Shown in pieces: positions 8,665-19,959 of a stretch of DNA of 64,000 nucleotides. Below the pieces are notes generated by a model. It was not told the origin of the DNA. It saw only the letters and a list, made by a program, of their open reading frames with translations, and did not search any database. The stretch's first letter is position 1. Each line of letters begins with the position of its first letter. This DNA comes from Massilia norwichensis (GTDB lineage Bacteria; Pseudomonadota; Gammaproteobacteria; Burkholderiales; Burkholderiaceae_D), in NCBI RefSeq assembly GCF_024753245.1, contig NZ_JANUGX010000005.1, forward strand, positions 62,001-126,000, written 5' to 3'. Made by a program: the position numbers and the translations under genes.

Positions 8665-10089
8665 TCATCCCTGCCCTTCCCCATTGCCGCGCCTGACCCA
8701 GATGAAGGCGCACACGGCGGCCGCCGCGGCGGTCGCAGCGCAGACGACCATCGCCACGTGGAAGGGCGCCAGCAAAGCGCGACCCTGTACGGTCAGCAAC
8801 ACGCCCAGCAAGGCCGTGGCGATCAGGCCACCGCCGCGCGCCACCGCGCTGTTGAAACCGGACGCGATGCCGGTGTGGCCGCCATCCACCGAGGACAGCA
8901 CGGCCGTCGTCAGCGGCGCCGCCACGCAGGCCATGCCGAGCGAGATCACCACCATGCAGGGCAGCACCGTCGTCATATAGGACCCGGCACCGATGCGGGT
9001 TCCGAGCAGGAATCCGCAAGCGACGATCAGCGCGCCGATCGACAGCGGCAGGCGCGAGCCGTGACGGCCGGCGAACTTCCCCATCAGCGGCGAACCGATT
9101 GCCAGGACGATCGGAAACGGCAGCAGTGCGGCGCCGGCCTCCTTGGCCGAATAATGCAGTGCCTGGATCATCACGTAAGGCACCAGCAGCATCAAGGCGC
9201 CGAGCGCGCCGTACAGCAGGAAGGTCATCAGGTTCAGGCCCGAGAAACTGCTCGATCCGAACAGTTTCAAGGGCAGCATGGCGCGTTCGCCCGCGCGATA
9301 CTCGATCCACAGGAATACCAGCAGGATCAGCACGCCCGCCGCGAGGGCAATGCCGCTCGCCGTCGTCAGCTGCTTTTCCGCGGACGCATTGGCCAGGCCC
9401 CAGGTCAGGCAGCCGAGGCCGAGGCTGGCCAGCACGGCGCCGAGCGGGTCCAGCTCGACCGGCTTGCCGCTCGTCTTCACGTGGACGAAACGCCAGCCCA
9501 TGAGGACCGCCAGCGCTGCCACCGGCAGATTGATATAGAAGATCGCGCGCCAACCGACCGTGTCGATCAGCCAGCCGCCCAGCAGCGGCCCGAGCGCACC
9601 CGCCGCCGCGCCGGCCGCGGCCCAGATGCCGATCGCCCGTCCGCGCGCCTGGCCTTCGAAGGTGGCGCCGAGGATCGCGAGGCTGTTCGGCAGCAGCAGG
9701 GCCGCGCCGACGCCCTGCAGGACCCGGCCGCCGACCAGCATCCACAGGTTGAGGGCAAACGCGCACAGCAGCGAAGCCAGGCCGAAGATCGCGATGCCGG
9801 CCAGCAGGATGCGCTTGCGGCCATAGCGGTCGCCGGTGGCGCCACCCAGCAGCAGCAGGGAACTGAGCGGCAGCAGGTAGCCGTTGACGACCCAGGACAG
9901 GTCGGCGCCGGTGCCGGCGAGATTCCTGCCGATCGCCGACAGGCCGACATTGACCACCGAGCCGTCGATGAAGGCCAGGCTGCTCGAGAGGATGGAGGTG
10001 GCCAGCACCAGGTTCGGATGGGCCGTGCGCGCCGTGGCGGGCTTGCCTTCGGCGAGGGTGCGGTCGCAATGGGGTGGCAGGCTGCTCAT
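8665..10089 (-). CDS. DHA2-family MFS drug/proton antiporter
   Basis: Inner-membrane exporter of 474 residues with about 14 hydrophobic segments. Motif D1-like FIDGSVVNVGL lies at 40-50, motif A GDRYGRKR at 86-93, and the antiporter motif region GAAAGALGPLLGG near 155-170. The EmrB/QacA type exports hydrophobic or cationic compounds; substrate cannot be inferred. No adjacent TetR regulator or EmrA-like partner is present, so it is probably a single-component pump. The ATG at 10089 places a short soluble N-terminus before the first helix. Confidence 0.88.
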   Translation of the reverse strand: MSSLPPHCDRTLAEGKPATARTAHPNLVLATSILSSSLAFIDGSVVNVGLSAIGRNLAGTGADLSWVVNGYLLPLSSLLLLGGATGDRYGRKRILLAGIAIFGLASLLCAFALNLWMLVGGRVLQGVGAALLLPNSLAILGATFEGQARGRAIGIWAAAGAAAGALGPLLGGWLIDTVGWRAIFYINLPVAALAVLMGWRFVHVKTSGKPVELDPLGAVLASLGLGCLTWGLANASAEKQLTTASGIALAAGVLILLVFLWIEYRAGERAMLPLKLFGSSSFSGLNLMTFLLYGALGALMLLVPYVMIQALHYSAKEAGAALLPFPIVLAIGSPLMGKFAGRHGSRLPLSIGALIVACGFLLGTRIGAGSYMTTVLPCMVVISLGMACVAAPLTTAVLSSVDGGHTGIASGFNSAVARGGGLIATALLGVLLTVQGRALLAPFHVAMVVCAATAAAAAVCAFIWVRRGNGEGQG

Positions 10090-10105
10090 GCGCCTCCTCT
10101 ATATG

Positions 10106-10206
10106 GACGTCGTCCCCGCGCAGGCGGGGACCCAAGTTTGTGAGCATTTTGTTTGCTCACGCAGTACTTGGGTCCCCGCCAAGGCGGCCGGCGAGGTCGG
10201 GGACGA
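10106..10206. repeat. paired palindromic intergenic repeat, copy 2
   Basis: Left unit GTCGTCCCCGCGCAGGCGGG.. and right unit ACTTGGGTCCCCGCC.. are inverted copies around 28 bases. The right unit carries an extra AAGGCGGCCGGCGAGGTC. This copy has TCCCC/GGGGA cores where copy 1 has TTCCC/GGGAA. It lies between alaS and the MFS gene. Confidence 0.75.
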
Positions 10207-10229
10207 CGGTGATACAGCTGACTTAGTGC

Positions 10230-12839
<2,610 letters not shown>

Positions 12840-12953
12840 GTCGTAGGGGCGTGTGAGGGCAGCATGCTATATAAAAAAATGATTATAGCGTGCTGTTGGA
12901 AGGAATTGCGGGCGGTGATTGGAGTTGTTGCACCAATTGCAACGGCGGCGAAT

Positions 12954-13031
12954 CCGTCATTCCCGCGCAGGCGGGAATCCAGGTCCGTTGCAATTCGCGA
13001 AACTTGGGTCCCCGCCTGCGCGGGGACGACG
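12954..13031. repeat. paired palindromic intergenic repeat, copy 3 (mixed pair)
   Basis: The left unit is of the CGTCATTCCCGCG type and the right unit of the GGGTCCCCGCCTGCGCGGGG type, so one element joins both subtypes. The right unit ends one base before the flagellin-protease stop codon and could form the 3' hairpin of that mRNA. Confidence 0.75.
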
Positions 13032-14708
13032 CTATCTGAGCAGCGCCAGCACCGCGTTCGGCTGCCCATTCGCCTGCGTCAGCATGGCCGATGCCGCCTG
13101 CTGCAGGATCTGCGCGCGCGTCAGCCTGGCCGTGGTGCTGGCGTAGTCGACGTCCTGGATCCGGCTTTGCGAAGCCGCCAGGTTGACCGAAGAGGTCTGG
13201 GTGTTGGCCGCCGCCATGTCCAGGCGGTTGCTGGCCGCGCCCACCACGACGCGCTGCTTGTCGACGAATTCGAGCGCCTGGTCGATGTGCAGCAGCGCCA
13301 CCGCCGAGCGGCTCATGTCCAGGTCCGCCAGCCCCAGGGCGTGCGCGTTCATGGCCGAGAATTCCAGGTCGATCAGGTCGTCGCGGCTGGTGCCCGCCCC
13401 GACCTGGATCTGCATCCGGTTGACGCCGGTATTGCCGCCTATTTCGGGCACGATCAGGTTGAAATGCGACAGCGGCTTGTCGGCCGGATTCGGGCCGACA
13501 TCGGGCACCACATCCTTGGCATTGCGCGACGGGCCGGCGTCGGCGTCCAGGCCGCCGATCGCCCCGGTATCGGCGTTCGTGAGATTCATCCTGGTGTTGA
13601 TGAAGACCTCGCCATTGTCCTGGAAATCGTCCATGAAGGCGGCCGCATTGGCGATGGCGTAGTTCGTGACCGCGTCCAGGGCCGTGTCCAGGGTCGCACT
13701 CTGGTGCTGGTTCAGGTAGCTCATCAGGCCCTTGACGCCGCCGTCGACGCCGAGCCCCTTGAGCTTGTCGTGCAGGTAGCGCGAGGCGGCGTAGGCGCCT
13801 TCATAACTGGGATCGGCAGCCGCCGCGCCGGTGACGACGGCCGCCACGCCGCTGCCGGCGATCGCATTTGCCAGGCGCTCGTCGGAACCCTGGATCAGCT
13901 CGGCCATGCCTTCCTTGAACCACTTCGGCAGCGAAGCCATGTTCATCGAACGGTCCATGACGGCGTGCACCATCTCGTGTGCGATGGTGCGGTCGTTGTA
14001 CAGGAAGGCCGCGCCGCCGTCGGCGCTGTCGCCGGTGCCGAAATCCGCCATGTCGAGGTTCAGGCTCAGGTCCGTCACCTTGCCGTTGCCCTCGACGGTC
14101 CCCGATACCGAGGCCAGCACGTTCCACTGGCCGTCGTCGACGCCGCCCAGATTGAGCTTCAGGTCGGCGCCGTCGCCTTCGATGCCGTAATACTTCTTGA
14201 CCATGGCTTCCGCGGACGCCAGCCAGCCGGTCTTGAGGCCGTCGATCACCTTGCGCTTCTTGTCGTCGCCGCCGATGCTGGCGGTGTCCTGCGAGAACAG
14301 GGTCTGGCCGTTGAACGCGGTGTCCTTACCGACCTGGGTGATCTGTACCAGCAACTGGTTCGCTTCCGTCTGCAGGGCGCCGCGATCGCTCGCCGACAGC
14401 GCGTCGTTGCCGGCCTGGACCGCCAGTTCGCGCAGGCGCTGCAGGCTGTCGCCGATATTCGCCATGGCGCTGTCCGCCACCTGCAGCATCGAGGTGCCGT
14501 CATTGATATTGCGCATGGCCTGGCTCATGCCGCGCAGCTGGGACGACATGCGCGCCGACACCGCCTGCCCGGCCGGATCGTCGGCGGCATCGCCGATGCG
14601 CGCGCCCGAACTCAGCTTCGAGATCAGGCGGGTGGCGTCGGCCGAGTGCTCGGCAAGCTGGCGCTGCGCATGCAGCGACAAGGTATCGTTTTTGATCGAC
14701 AGGGTCAT
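13032..14708 (-). CDS. flagellinolysin: flagellin with internal zinc metalloprotease domain
   Basis: Predicted filament subunit that is also a protease. Residues 1-140 match flagellin D0/D1: ISKLSSGARIGDAADDPAGQ (29-48), the QAMRNINDGTSMLQ region, and a TAFNGQTLF-type end (130-138). Residues about 470-558 match the C-terminal D1/D0 region, ending ILQQAASAMLTQANGQPNAV..LLR. Between them, where flagellins vary, is HEMVH at 244-248 followed by WFKEGMAEL (263-271): a gluzincin zinc site with His244, His248 and Glu266 as ligands and Glu245 as general base. This architecture is that of the flagellinolysin family, which assembles proteolytic filaments. At 558 residues it is long for a simple flagellin. 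No fliD, fliS or second flagellin is nearby. Substrate cannot be predicted. Confidence 0.9.
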   Translation of the reverse strand: MTLSIKNDTLSLHAQRQLAEHSADATRLISKLSSGARIGDAADDPAGQAVSARMSSQLRGMSQAMRNINDGTSMLQVADSAMANIGDSLQRLRELAVQAGNDALSASDRGALQTEANQLLVQITQVGKDTAFNGQTLFSQDTASIGGDDKKRKVIDGLKTGWLASAEAMVKKYYGIEGDGADLKLNLGGVDDGQWNVLASVSGTVEGNGKVTDLSLNLDMADFGTGDSADGGAAFLYNDRTIAHEMVHAVMDRSMNMASLPKWFKEGMAELIQGSDERLANAIAGSGVAAVVTGAAAADPSYEGAYAASRYLHDKLKGLGVDGGVKGLMSYLNQHQSATLDTALDAVTNYAIANAAAFMDDFQDNGEVFINTRMNLTNADTGAIGGLDADAGPSRNAKDVVPDVGPNPADKPLSHFNLIVPEIGGNTGVNRMQIQVGAGTSRDDLIDLEFSAMNAHALGLADLDMSRSAVALLHIDQALEFVDKQRVVVGAASNRLDMAAANTQTSSVNLAASQSRIQDVDYASTTARLTRAQILQQAASAMLTQANGQPNAVLALLR

Positions 14709-14782
14709 GGTCGTCGTGGGCCGATTGGGCAGTAATCTGTCCTTAACGACCCGCGGTCACGATTCTGAAGGGCACTTGCCAA

Positions 14783-15547
14783 TTATTTAATGCGGGTGAG
14801 GAAATCCGGCGGGATCAAATCGATGCGGTCCGTGCAGAAGGCATCCACGCCCCAGTCCAGCAGTTCGCGGGCGCGCGCCGGCTCATCGACGGTGTAGCAG
14901 AACAGGCCGAAGCCGGCCGCCTTCACGCCGCGCGCCTGCTGCGGCGTCAGGTGGCGGTGGTTGGTGTGGATGGCGACCGCCCCGACTTCGCGCGCGCGGC
15001 GCTCCCAATCCGGCGGCAGTTCGCTCATCAGGCAGGCGCGCGGCAGCTGCGGCGCCACCTCGCGCGCCGCCATCAGGGCGTCAATGCTGAACGAGGACAG
15101 CAGCGGCACGCGCTCCATTTGCCCGGCTGCCAATTCGTCGGCGAACATGGCGGCGGCGATGCGCGCGACCACCCCGCCGGTCTCGATCTCATAGCCCGGC
15201 GCCGGCTTGAGCTCGATGTTCATCCACACGCCGTGAGCCTTGCAGAATTGAGCGAACTCGACGAACAGCGGCACCGGCTCGCCCTCGTGTGCGCGGCCGA
15301 ACCAGCCGCCGGCGTCCATCGCAGCCAGCTCCAGCGCATCGTAGTCGTACACATGGCCGGAACCGGGCACGGTGCGGCCCAGGAAGGGATCGTGCATCAC
15401 GACCGGCACACCGTCGCGCGCCAGCATGACGTCGAATTCGATGGCGCGAAAGCCGGCCTGCATGCCGCACCGCAGACCGGCCATGGTGTTTTCGGGCGCC
15501 AGGGTGCCGCCGCCGCGGTGGGCCAGGATCTTCGGGTAGCGCCACAT
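14783..15547 (-). CDS. ugpQ: glycerophosphodiester phosphodiesterase
   Basis: Hydrolyses glycerophosphodiesters to glycerol 3-phosphate and an alcohol. The 254 residues form a GDPD TIM barrel: HRGGGTLAPENT (10-21) supplies a catalytic His, EFDVMLARDGVPVVMHD supplies metal-binding acids and the second His, and NIELKP (near 114-119) adds the third acidic site. There is no signal peptide, so it is the cytoplasmic UgpQ type rather than periplasmic GlpQ. It is transcribed towards the flagellin gene, with 74 bases between them, and follows a DUF1294 gene 16 bases upstream. Confidence 0.9.
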   Translation of the reverse strand: MWRYPKILAHRGGGTLAPENTMAGLRCGMQAGFRAIEFDVMLARDGVPVVMHDPFLGRTVPGSGHVYDYDALELAAMDAGGWFGRAHEGEPVPLFVEFAQFCKAHGVWMNIELKPAPGYEIETGGVVARIAAAMFADELAAGQMERVPLLSSFSIDALMAAREVAPQLPRACLMSELPPDWERRAREVGAVAIHTNHRHLTPQQARGVKAAGFGLFCYTVDEPARARELLDWGVDAFCTDRIDLIPPDFLTRIK

Positions 15548-15563
15548 GCGGGATCTCCTTGTT

Positions 15564-15899
15564 TTACGCGAAGCGCGCCAGCCACAGGAAGGCGCCGACG
15601 TTCACCGCGATCGTGCACCAGAACATCTGGCGGAAGGGCTGCTTGACGGTCTTGTGGCGCAGCCACTGCTGGGCCAGCACGGCGCCCGGCCAGCCGCCGA
15701 TCAGGCCCAGCATCAGCAGCGTGCTTTCCGGCGTGCGCCGCTCGCCTTTGCGCGCCGCCGATTTGTCGAGGGCGTAGGCGATGAAGCAGGCCACGCTCAT
15801 TGCCAGGTAGGCGGCGCCGACGAGAGGCGTCAGGTGCCACGCGAACGTGGCGGCGGCATACAGAAGGGCGAACAGGAAGATCGGCAGGTAGCGAAGCAT
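15564..15899 (-). CDS. DUF1294 small membrane protein
   Basis: Function unknown. The 111-residue protein has three or four hydrophobic segments and the DUF1294 features AYALDKSAARKGERRTPE and LLMLGLIGGWPGAVLAQQWLRHK, followed by K..F..MFW. Many DUF1294 proteins are fused to a cold-shock domain; this one is the stand-alone form. It probably shares a transcript with the phosphodiesterase gene 16 bases downstream. Confidence 0.85.
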   Translation of the reverse strand: MLRYLPIFLFALLYAAATFAWHLTPLVGAAYLAMSVACFIAYALDKSAARKGERRTPESTLLMLGLIGGWPGAVLAQQWLRHKTVKQPFRQMFWCTIAVNVGAFLWLARFA

Positions 15900-15954
15900 G
15901 GCGAAAGCTTACGCCCTGCCGCCTGCCGTGTCCATTCGGCAACGGTGCCCCGGC

Positions 15955-16590
15955 TCAGCGCGGATAGACGAAGCCGGTACGGATATCGGTCGGCAGCAGC
16001 CGGTTCCCGTCGCGCACCATCAGGCGCTGCGGCGGCTCCTCACCCGCCAGCCCACGCCAGATCACGGGCAGCCCCTCCCCTTTGCGCATCAACTCGTCGC
16101 TGCGTTCGAAGACGTTGGGGCAGCCGGTCGCCGCCAGCAGCGCCTGCACGATGGTCACCCGCCACAAGTCGACGCCGGCGGCATTGAACTGGCACACCAG
16201 GTAACCGGCGGTGCCGCCATAACTGTGCACCAGCAGACCCGGCAGGCCGTCCTTTTCGCCATCGATCACCAGCGCCAGGGCTTGCGGATCGGCCTTGCGC
16301 ACATCGATGGCGCGGCGCGCGACCGCGGCTTGCACGCGGCGCTTGATCATCGCATGGTCGACCGGCTCGTCCTCGCGCAGGGTCCAGACCCGGGCCGCGA
16401 TCTGCGATTTGGCGTTATACGCGGCGCGGGCCAGGAACTGGCGCGCGGAGGACTGCACCAGCGCCGTGGTACCGGGCTTGTTGCGCTCCTGGGGCCGGCC
16501 CTCGACCTTGTCGATGGCGGAGAGGTAGATCCAGGGGTCGCCGGACAGGATGCTTTTTTCCTTGCCCTGTTTGATGGTGATGATGAGCAT
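15955..16590 (-). pseudogene. C-terminally truncated RlmI-like 23S rRNA methyltransferase
   Basis: RlmI (YccW) proteins are about 390-400 residues: a PUA domain, a middle domain, and a Rossmann SAM-binding domain. This product stops at 211. The PUA region (1-70, IKQGKEKSILSGDPWIYLSAI) and middle region (VDHAMIKRRVQAAVARR, VIDGEKDGLPGLLVHSYG) are intact. The chain ends DIRTGFVYPR about where intact proteins read KTGFFLDQR.N and enter the catalytic domain. No methyltransferase sequence follows before the DUF1294 gene. It therefore cannot methylate rRNA alone; it may be a decayed gene or a retained RNA-binding fragment. The upstream end is normal. Confidence 0.75.
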
Positions 16591-16627
16591 ATGCAGGCTT
16601 CGTTTTCAGGAGCCGCATGATACATCC

Positions 16628-17593
16628 TTAATCGCGCAAAAACGCCACCACATCCTGCGTAAACCGCTGCGGCGCATCCAGATAAGGGAAGTGCCCTGCA
16701 CCCGCGTACTCGACCAGCCTCGCCTTCGGCAGCGCCCTGGCCAGCGCGCGCTGGGCCGGGAGGCCGATCGCATAATCTTCTTCGCCGGCCAGCACCAGCA
16801 CCGGCATCGTCACGCGCTCGAAGCGGGTAAAGCGGTAGGACAGGAAGCCGCCGTTCCATAGTGCGCCGCCCAGTTCGCCGGTATTGCGCAGGCCGCTCTT
16901 CGCATCGACGGCGCGCTGCTCCTCGACCTTCTTCATGTCCGGGAACATGGTCTCGTCGTTGACGCGCTCGCGGATCTCGTCGGGCACCGAGTTGAAGGCG
17001 AAGAAGCAGTCGTCCGGGGTCTCCTTGCGCTCCACGGCGGCGGCGCGGGCCTTTGCCAGCTCGGCCGGATAGCGCCGGGTCAGGAAGTCGACGCGCGCTG
17101 CGCAAGCGTCCGGAATGCTCGAGGCCGCGCTGACCAGCACCACTTTCGACACGTGCTGCGGATAGGCCGCGGCGTACTCCAGCGCCAGGGCGCCGCCGAA
17201 GGAGTGGCCCATCAGCGCCAGCTTCGGTACGCCCAGCTGCTTGCGCAGCGCTTCGATGTCCTCGACCATGGCCGGCATGGTGTAGACGCCGGTCCAGGGA
17301 CGTTCGGAACGCCCGCTGCCGCGCTGGTCCAGGTAGATCATCCGCAGCTTGCCCTCCAGCGCCTTGCCGCCCTGGGCCTCGAAGCTGTAGCTGTTGTAGC
17401 CGGGACCGCCATGCAGGAACAGCAGCGGCGTGCCTGACGCTTGCCCGGCGACCTTGTACCAGAGGCGCACGTCGTTGACCACCGTCTGGTGCTCGCCAGA
17501 CTGCATCGCACTGTTCAAGGAAGCCGCCGCCCGGGCGGATGGGAGGCAGGCCAGCGCTGCCAGGATGGCAAGCAAAGTCGTCGCGAAACGCAT
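16628..17593 (-). CDS. exported alpha/beta hydrolase, proline iminopeptidase-like
   Basis: The 321-residue protein begins with a signal peptide ending ARAA near residue 23. Family S33-type motifs follow: HGGPG (61-65, oxyanion region), DQRGSGRSE (89-97), and GHSFGG with nucleophile Ser131. The acid lies in LAGEEDYAIG and the His in AGHFPYLD near the C-terminus. The HGGPG motif favours prolyl aminopeptidase-like or related hydrolases, but the class is promiscuous and the export signal is unusual for a standard Pip enzyme. It stands alone between the truncated RlmI gene and a divergent operon. Confidence 0.82.
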   Translation of the reverse strand: MRFATTLLAILAALACLPSARAAASLNSAMQSGEHQTVVNDVRLWYKVAGQASGTPLLFLHGGPGYNSYSFEAQGGKALEGKLRMIYLDQRGSGRSERPWTGVYTMPAMVEDIEALRKQLGVPKLALMGHSFGGALALEYAAAYPQHVSKVVLVSAASSIPDACAARVDFLTRRYPAELAKARAAAVERKETPDDCFFAFNSVPDEIRERVNDETMFPDMKKVEEQRAVDAKSGLRNTGELGGALWNGGFLSYRFTRFERVTMPVLVLAGEEDYAIGLPAQRALARALPKARLVEYAGAGHFPYLDAPQRFTQDVVAFLRD

Positions 17594-17761
17594 CGTCGTC
17601 AGTTCTCGTTGTTGTAATTACGCAATTATGAAACAGGAAGGGCGGCGGCGAAAGTGGCCTGCCTGTCCGACCTGTCCGCACTGTCCGTTAATGAACGTAC
17701 GGAGTAATTTCGCCGGAGCGCCTACTCTCGTCCTTCGACTGTCCCAACACAGGAGTAGATC

Positions 17762-18277
17762 ATGGGCTTTGATTTAGGCAACATGCTGCAGCAATACCTC
17801 GGCGGCGCTGCCAATGCCAACCCCGCACAGGCCGAAAACGATTTCGACCACGTGTCACAGAACGTGCCGCGCGAAGACGTGGCGCGCGGCGTCACCCAGG
17901 CCTTGCGCTCGGACCAGACGCCGCCCTTCCCGCAAATGGTCGGCAATATGTTCGGCAACAGCAATCCGGACCAGCGCGCCGGCATGCTCAACCAGCTGCT
18001 GGCCAGCGTCGGACCCGCGCTGCTGTCCGGCGGCGCCGGCGGCATCCTCGGCAACCTGCTGGGCGGCGGCCAGAACCGCGTGACGCCGGAACAGGCCAGC
18101 CAGATTTCGCCCGATCAGGTGACGCAGATCGCGGCCCAGGCCGAGCAGCACAATCCGGGCATCGTTGACCAGATGGGCGACTTCTATGCCCAGCATCCGA
18201 CCCTGGTCAAGACCCTGGGCGGCGCCGCGCTGGCGATCGCGCTCGGCCACCTGGCGCAGGGCATGCAACGCCGCTAA
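17762..18277 (+). CDS. conserved small protein of unknown function
   Basis: Not recognised beyond resemblance to hypothetical proteins of this family of bacteria. The 171 residues have a Gly-rich central hydrophobic stretch (VGPALLSGGAGGILGNLLGGG) and a C-terminal one (LVKTLGGAALAIALGHLAQG). These could insert in or cross the membrane. There are no cysteines. It begins MGFDLGNMLQQYLGG after an ACAGGAGTAG ribosome-binding site. It heads a run with the DUF3597 gene 36 bases downstream and a histidine kinase after that, probably one operon. Confidence 0.75.
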   Translation: MGFDLGNMLQQYLGGAANANPAQAENDFDHVSQNVPREDVARGVTQALRSDQTPPFPQMVGNMFGNSNPDQRAGMLNQLLASVGPALLSGGAGGILGNLLGGGQNRVTPEQASQISPDQVTQIAAQAEQHNPGIVDQMGDFYAQHPTLVKTLGGAALAIALGHLAQGMQRR

Positions 18278-18313
18278 ACGGCGGCAACCATCCACCAACA
18301 CAAGGAGAACGAT

Positions 18314-18775
18314 ATGGGTATTCTCGGCGACATCTTCCACAAGATCTTCCCTGGCCGTCATCCGGCCAACAACCAGGCGCCGGCAGGCGGCGCTCCCGCC
18401 GCCCCGCAAGCAGCGCCGCAGGCTGCACCTGCACCGGCGCAGCAGGCCCCGGCGCCTACCGCAGGCACGACCGGCACTGCTGGCGCCGCCGCCGCTCCCG
18501 CCGCTACCCTCAACCAGCAGGTGGACGTCGAAGAAGTCCTGACCAACATGCAAAAGCAGTCCGGCCAGCAGCTGAACTGGCGCACCTCGATCGTCGACCT
18601 GCTGAAGCTGCTGAACCTGGACAGCAGCCTGCAGGCGCGCAAGGAACTGGCGGCCGAGCTGCATTACACCGGCGACACCAACGATTCGGCCAGCATGAAC
18701 ATCTGGCTGCACAAGCAGGTGATGACCAAGCTGGCGCAGAATGGCGGCAAGGTGCCGGCCGACCTGCAGGGCTGA
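18314..18775 (+). CDS. DUF3597 protein
   Basis: Function unknown. The N-terminal MGILGDIFHKIFPG and C-terminal SIVDLLKLLNLDSSLQARKE..ELHYTGDTNDSASMNIWLHKQV are the DUF3597 signature. Between them is a 50-residue Pro/Ala linker. A clear AAGGAGAACGAT ribosome-binding site precedes the start. The next gene, a histidine kinase, begins 11 bases after its stop. Confidence 0.85.
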   Translation: MGILGDIFHKIFPGRHPANNQAPAGGAPAAPQAAPQAAPAPAQQAPAPTAGTTGTAGAAAAPAATLNQQVDVEEVLTNMQKQSGQQLNWRTSIVDLLKLLNLDSSLQARKELAAELHYTGDTNDSASMNIWLHKQVMTKLAQNGGKVPADLQG

Positions 18776-18786
18776 TCCACACGACC

Positions 18787-19959
18787 ATGGCCGCTTCGCC
18801 CGCGGAGCGGCCCGCTTCCACGATGATGCTTTCGACCAACCAACAGTCCAGCACGATGAAGCTGTCCGAGCAATCCAGGAAGCTGCTGGCCATCCGCGAC
18901 GACGTTTTTGCCGAATGGGAAAAACGTGTCCGCAGCCTGATTCCGGGCGCGGACGAGGTCAGCCATCCGGTGCTGCTGGACACCCTGCCTCTGTTCTACG
19001 GAAACATCGCGGAAGCGCTCAGCCCCGGCTACGACCGGGAAAACGCCGCCACCGATTCGAGCGCCGCCGCCGGCCATGGCGGCGAACGCGCCCGCACCAC
19101 CGACTACCAGGCGGTCGAAATCGTCCACGAATACCAGTTGCTGCGCGATACCCTGCTGGACGTCGCGCAAGACCACGGCATCCGCTTCGAGCGCGAGGAA
19201 TTGCAGATCATCGATTCTTCCTTCGACCAGGCGATCCGCGATGCCATCGAAGAATTCACGGCCCTGCAGCGCTCCTTCCGCCAGCGCGTCGCCGCCTCGC
19301 TCACGCACGACATGCGCAGCCCGCTGTCGGTGATCATCTCGGGTGCGGAACTGCTGCTGGCGACGAATCCCGGCAAGGGCGAGAAGATCGCCCGCAAGAT
19401 CCTGGACAACGGCCTGCGCCTGGAGCGCATGTTCCAGGAACAGCTCGACGCCCTCAGCCAGACCACGGCCCAGGCCGCACCGCTGGCGATGGACCAGGTC
19501 GACGCGCTGACGCTGGCGCGCAAGGTCGCCGAGCACGTCAACGACACCACCCCGGCGCACTGCGAGGTCAGCGGCGAGTCCGTGAGCGGCTGGTGGAACG
19601 AGAGCGCCCTGCGGCGCGCCCTCGAGAACCTGGCTCTGAACGCGGCCAAGTACAGCGACGGCAAGCTGATCAGCCTGAACGTGGCCCAGACCCACGGCCG
19701 CCTGATCCTGTCGGTCCACAACTGCGGCAACCCGATTCCCGACGAGCGCCGCAAGGACATCTTCGAATACCTGAACCGCGGCGAACAGTCCGACAAGACC
19801 GGCTGGGGCATCGGCCTGCCCTTCGTGCAGGACGTGGCCAAGCGCCACGGCGGCACGATCGTGCTCGACAGTTCGGAACAGGCCGGCACGACCTTTACGC
19901 TCGACATTCCTGTCGATGGGCGGGCATTCAACGGCCCCGACCTCAGTCAGCCAGGCTGA
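18787..19959 (+). CDS. soluble sensor histidine kinase
   Basis: Cytoplasmic kinase of 390 residues with no membrane segment. Residues about 25-165 form an all-helical N-terminal sensor region resembling RsbR/RsbRD-type or similar helical inputs (VFAEWEKRVRSLIP, VHEYQLLRDTLLD). The H-box ASLTHDMRSPLSVI has phospho-acceptor His174. The ATPase part has an N-box (ALENLALNAAKYS) and G-boxes (DKTGWGIGLPFVQ). It may start at the ATG 23 codons later, since the first ATG lacks a good ribosome-binding site. No response regulator is nearby. Its stop overlaps the convergent membrane-protein gene by 17 bases. Confidence 0.85.
   Translation: MAASPAERPASTMMLSTNQQSSTMKLSEQSRKLLAIRDDVFAEWEKRVRSLIPGADEVSHPVLLDTLPLFYGNIAEALSPGYDRENAATDSSAAAGHGGERARTTDYQAVEIVHEYQLLRDTLLDVAQDHGIRFEREELQIIDSSFDQAIRDAIEEFTALQRSFRQRVAASLTHDMRSPLSVIISGAELLLATNPGKGEKIARKILDNGLRLERMFQEQLDALSQTTAQAAPLAMDQVDALTLARKVAEHVNDTTPAHCEVSGESVSGWWNESALRRALENLALNAAKYSDGKLISLNVAQTHGRLILSVHNCGNPIPDERRKDIFEYLNRGEQSDKTGWGIGLPFVQDVAKRHGGTIVLDSSEQAGTTFTLDIPVDGRAFNGPDLSQPG

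Noticed and set aside
14709-14782. Sigma-28 or sigma-54 type promoter before the flagellin gene
   Set aside because: A TTGGCA-like stretch and a GCCCAATC-like stretch exist, but spacing and the conserved GC/TGC elements do not match well enough.
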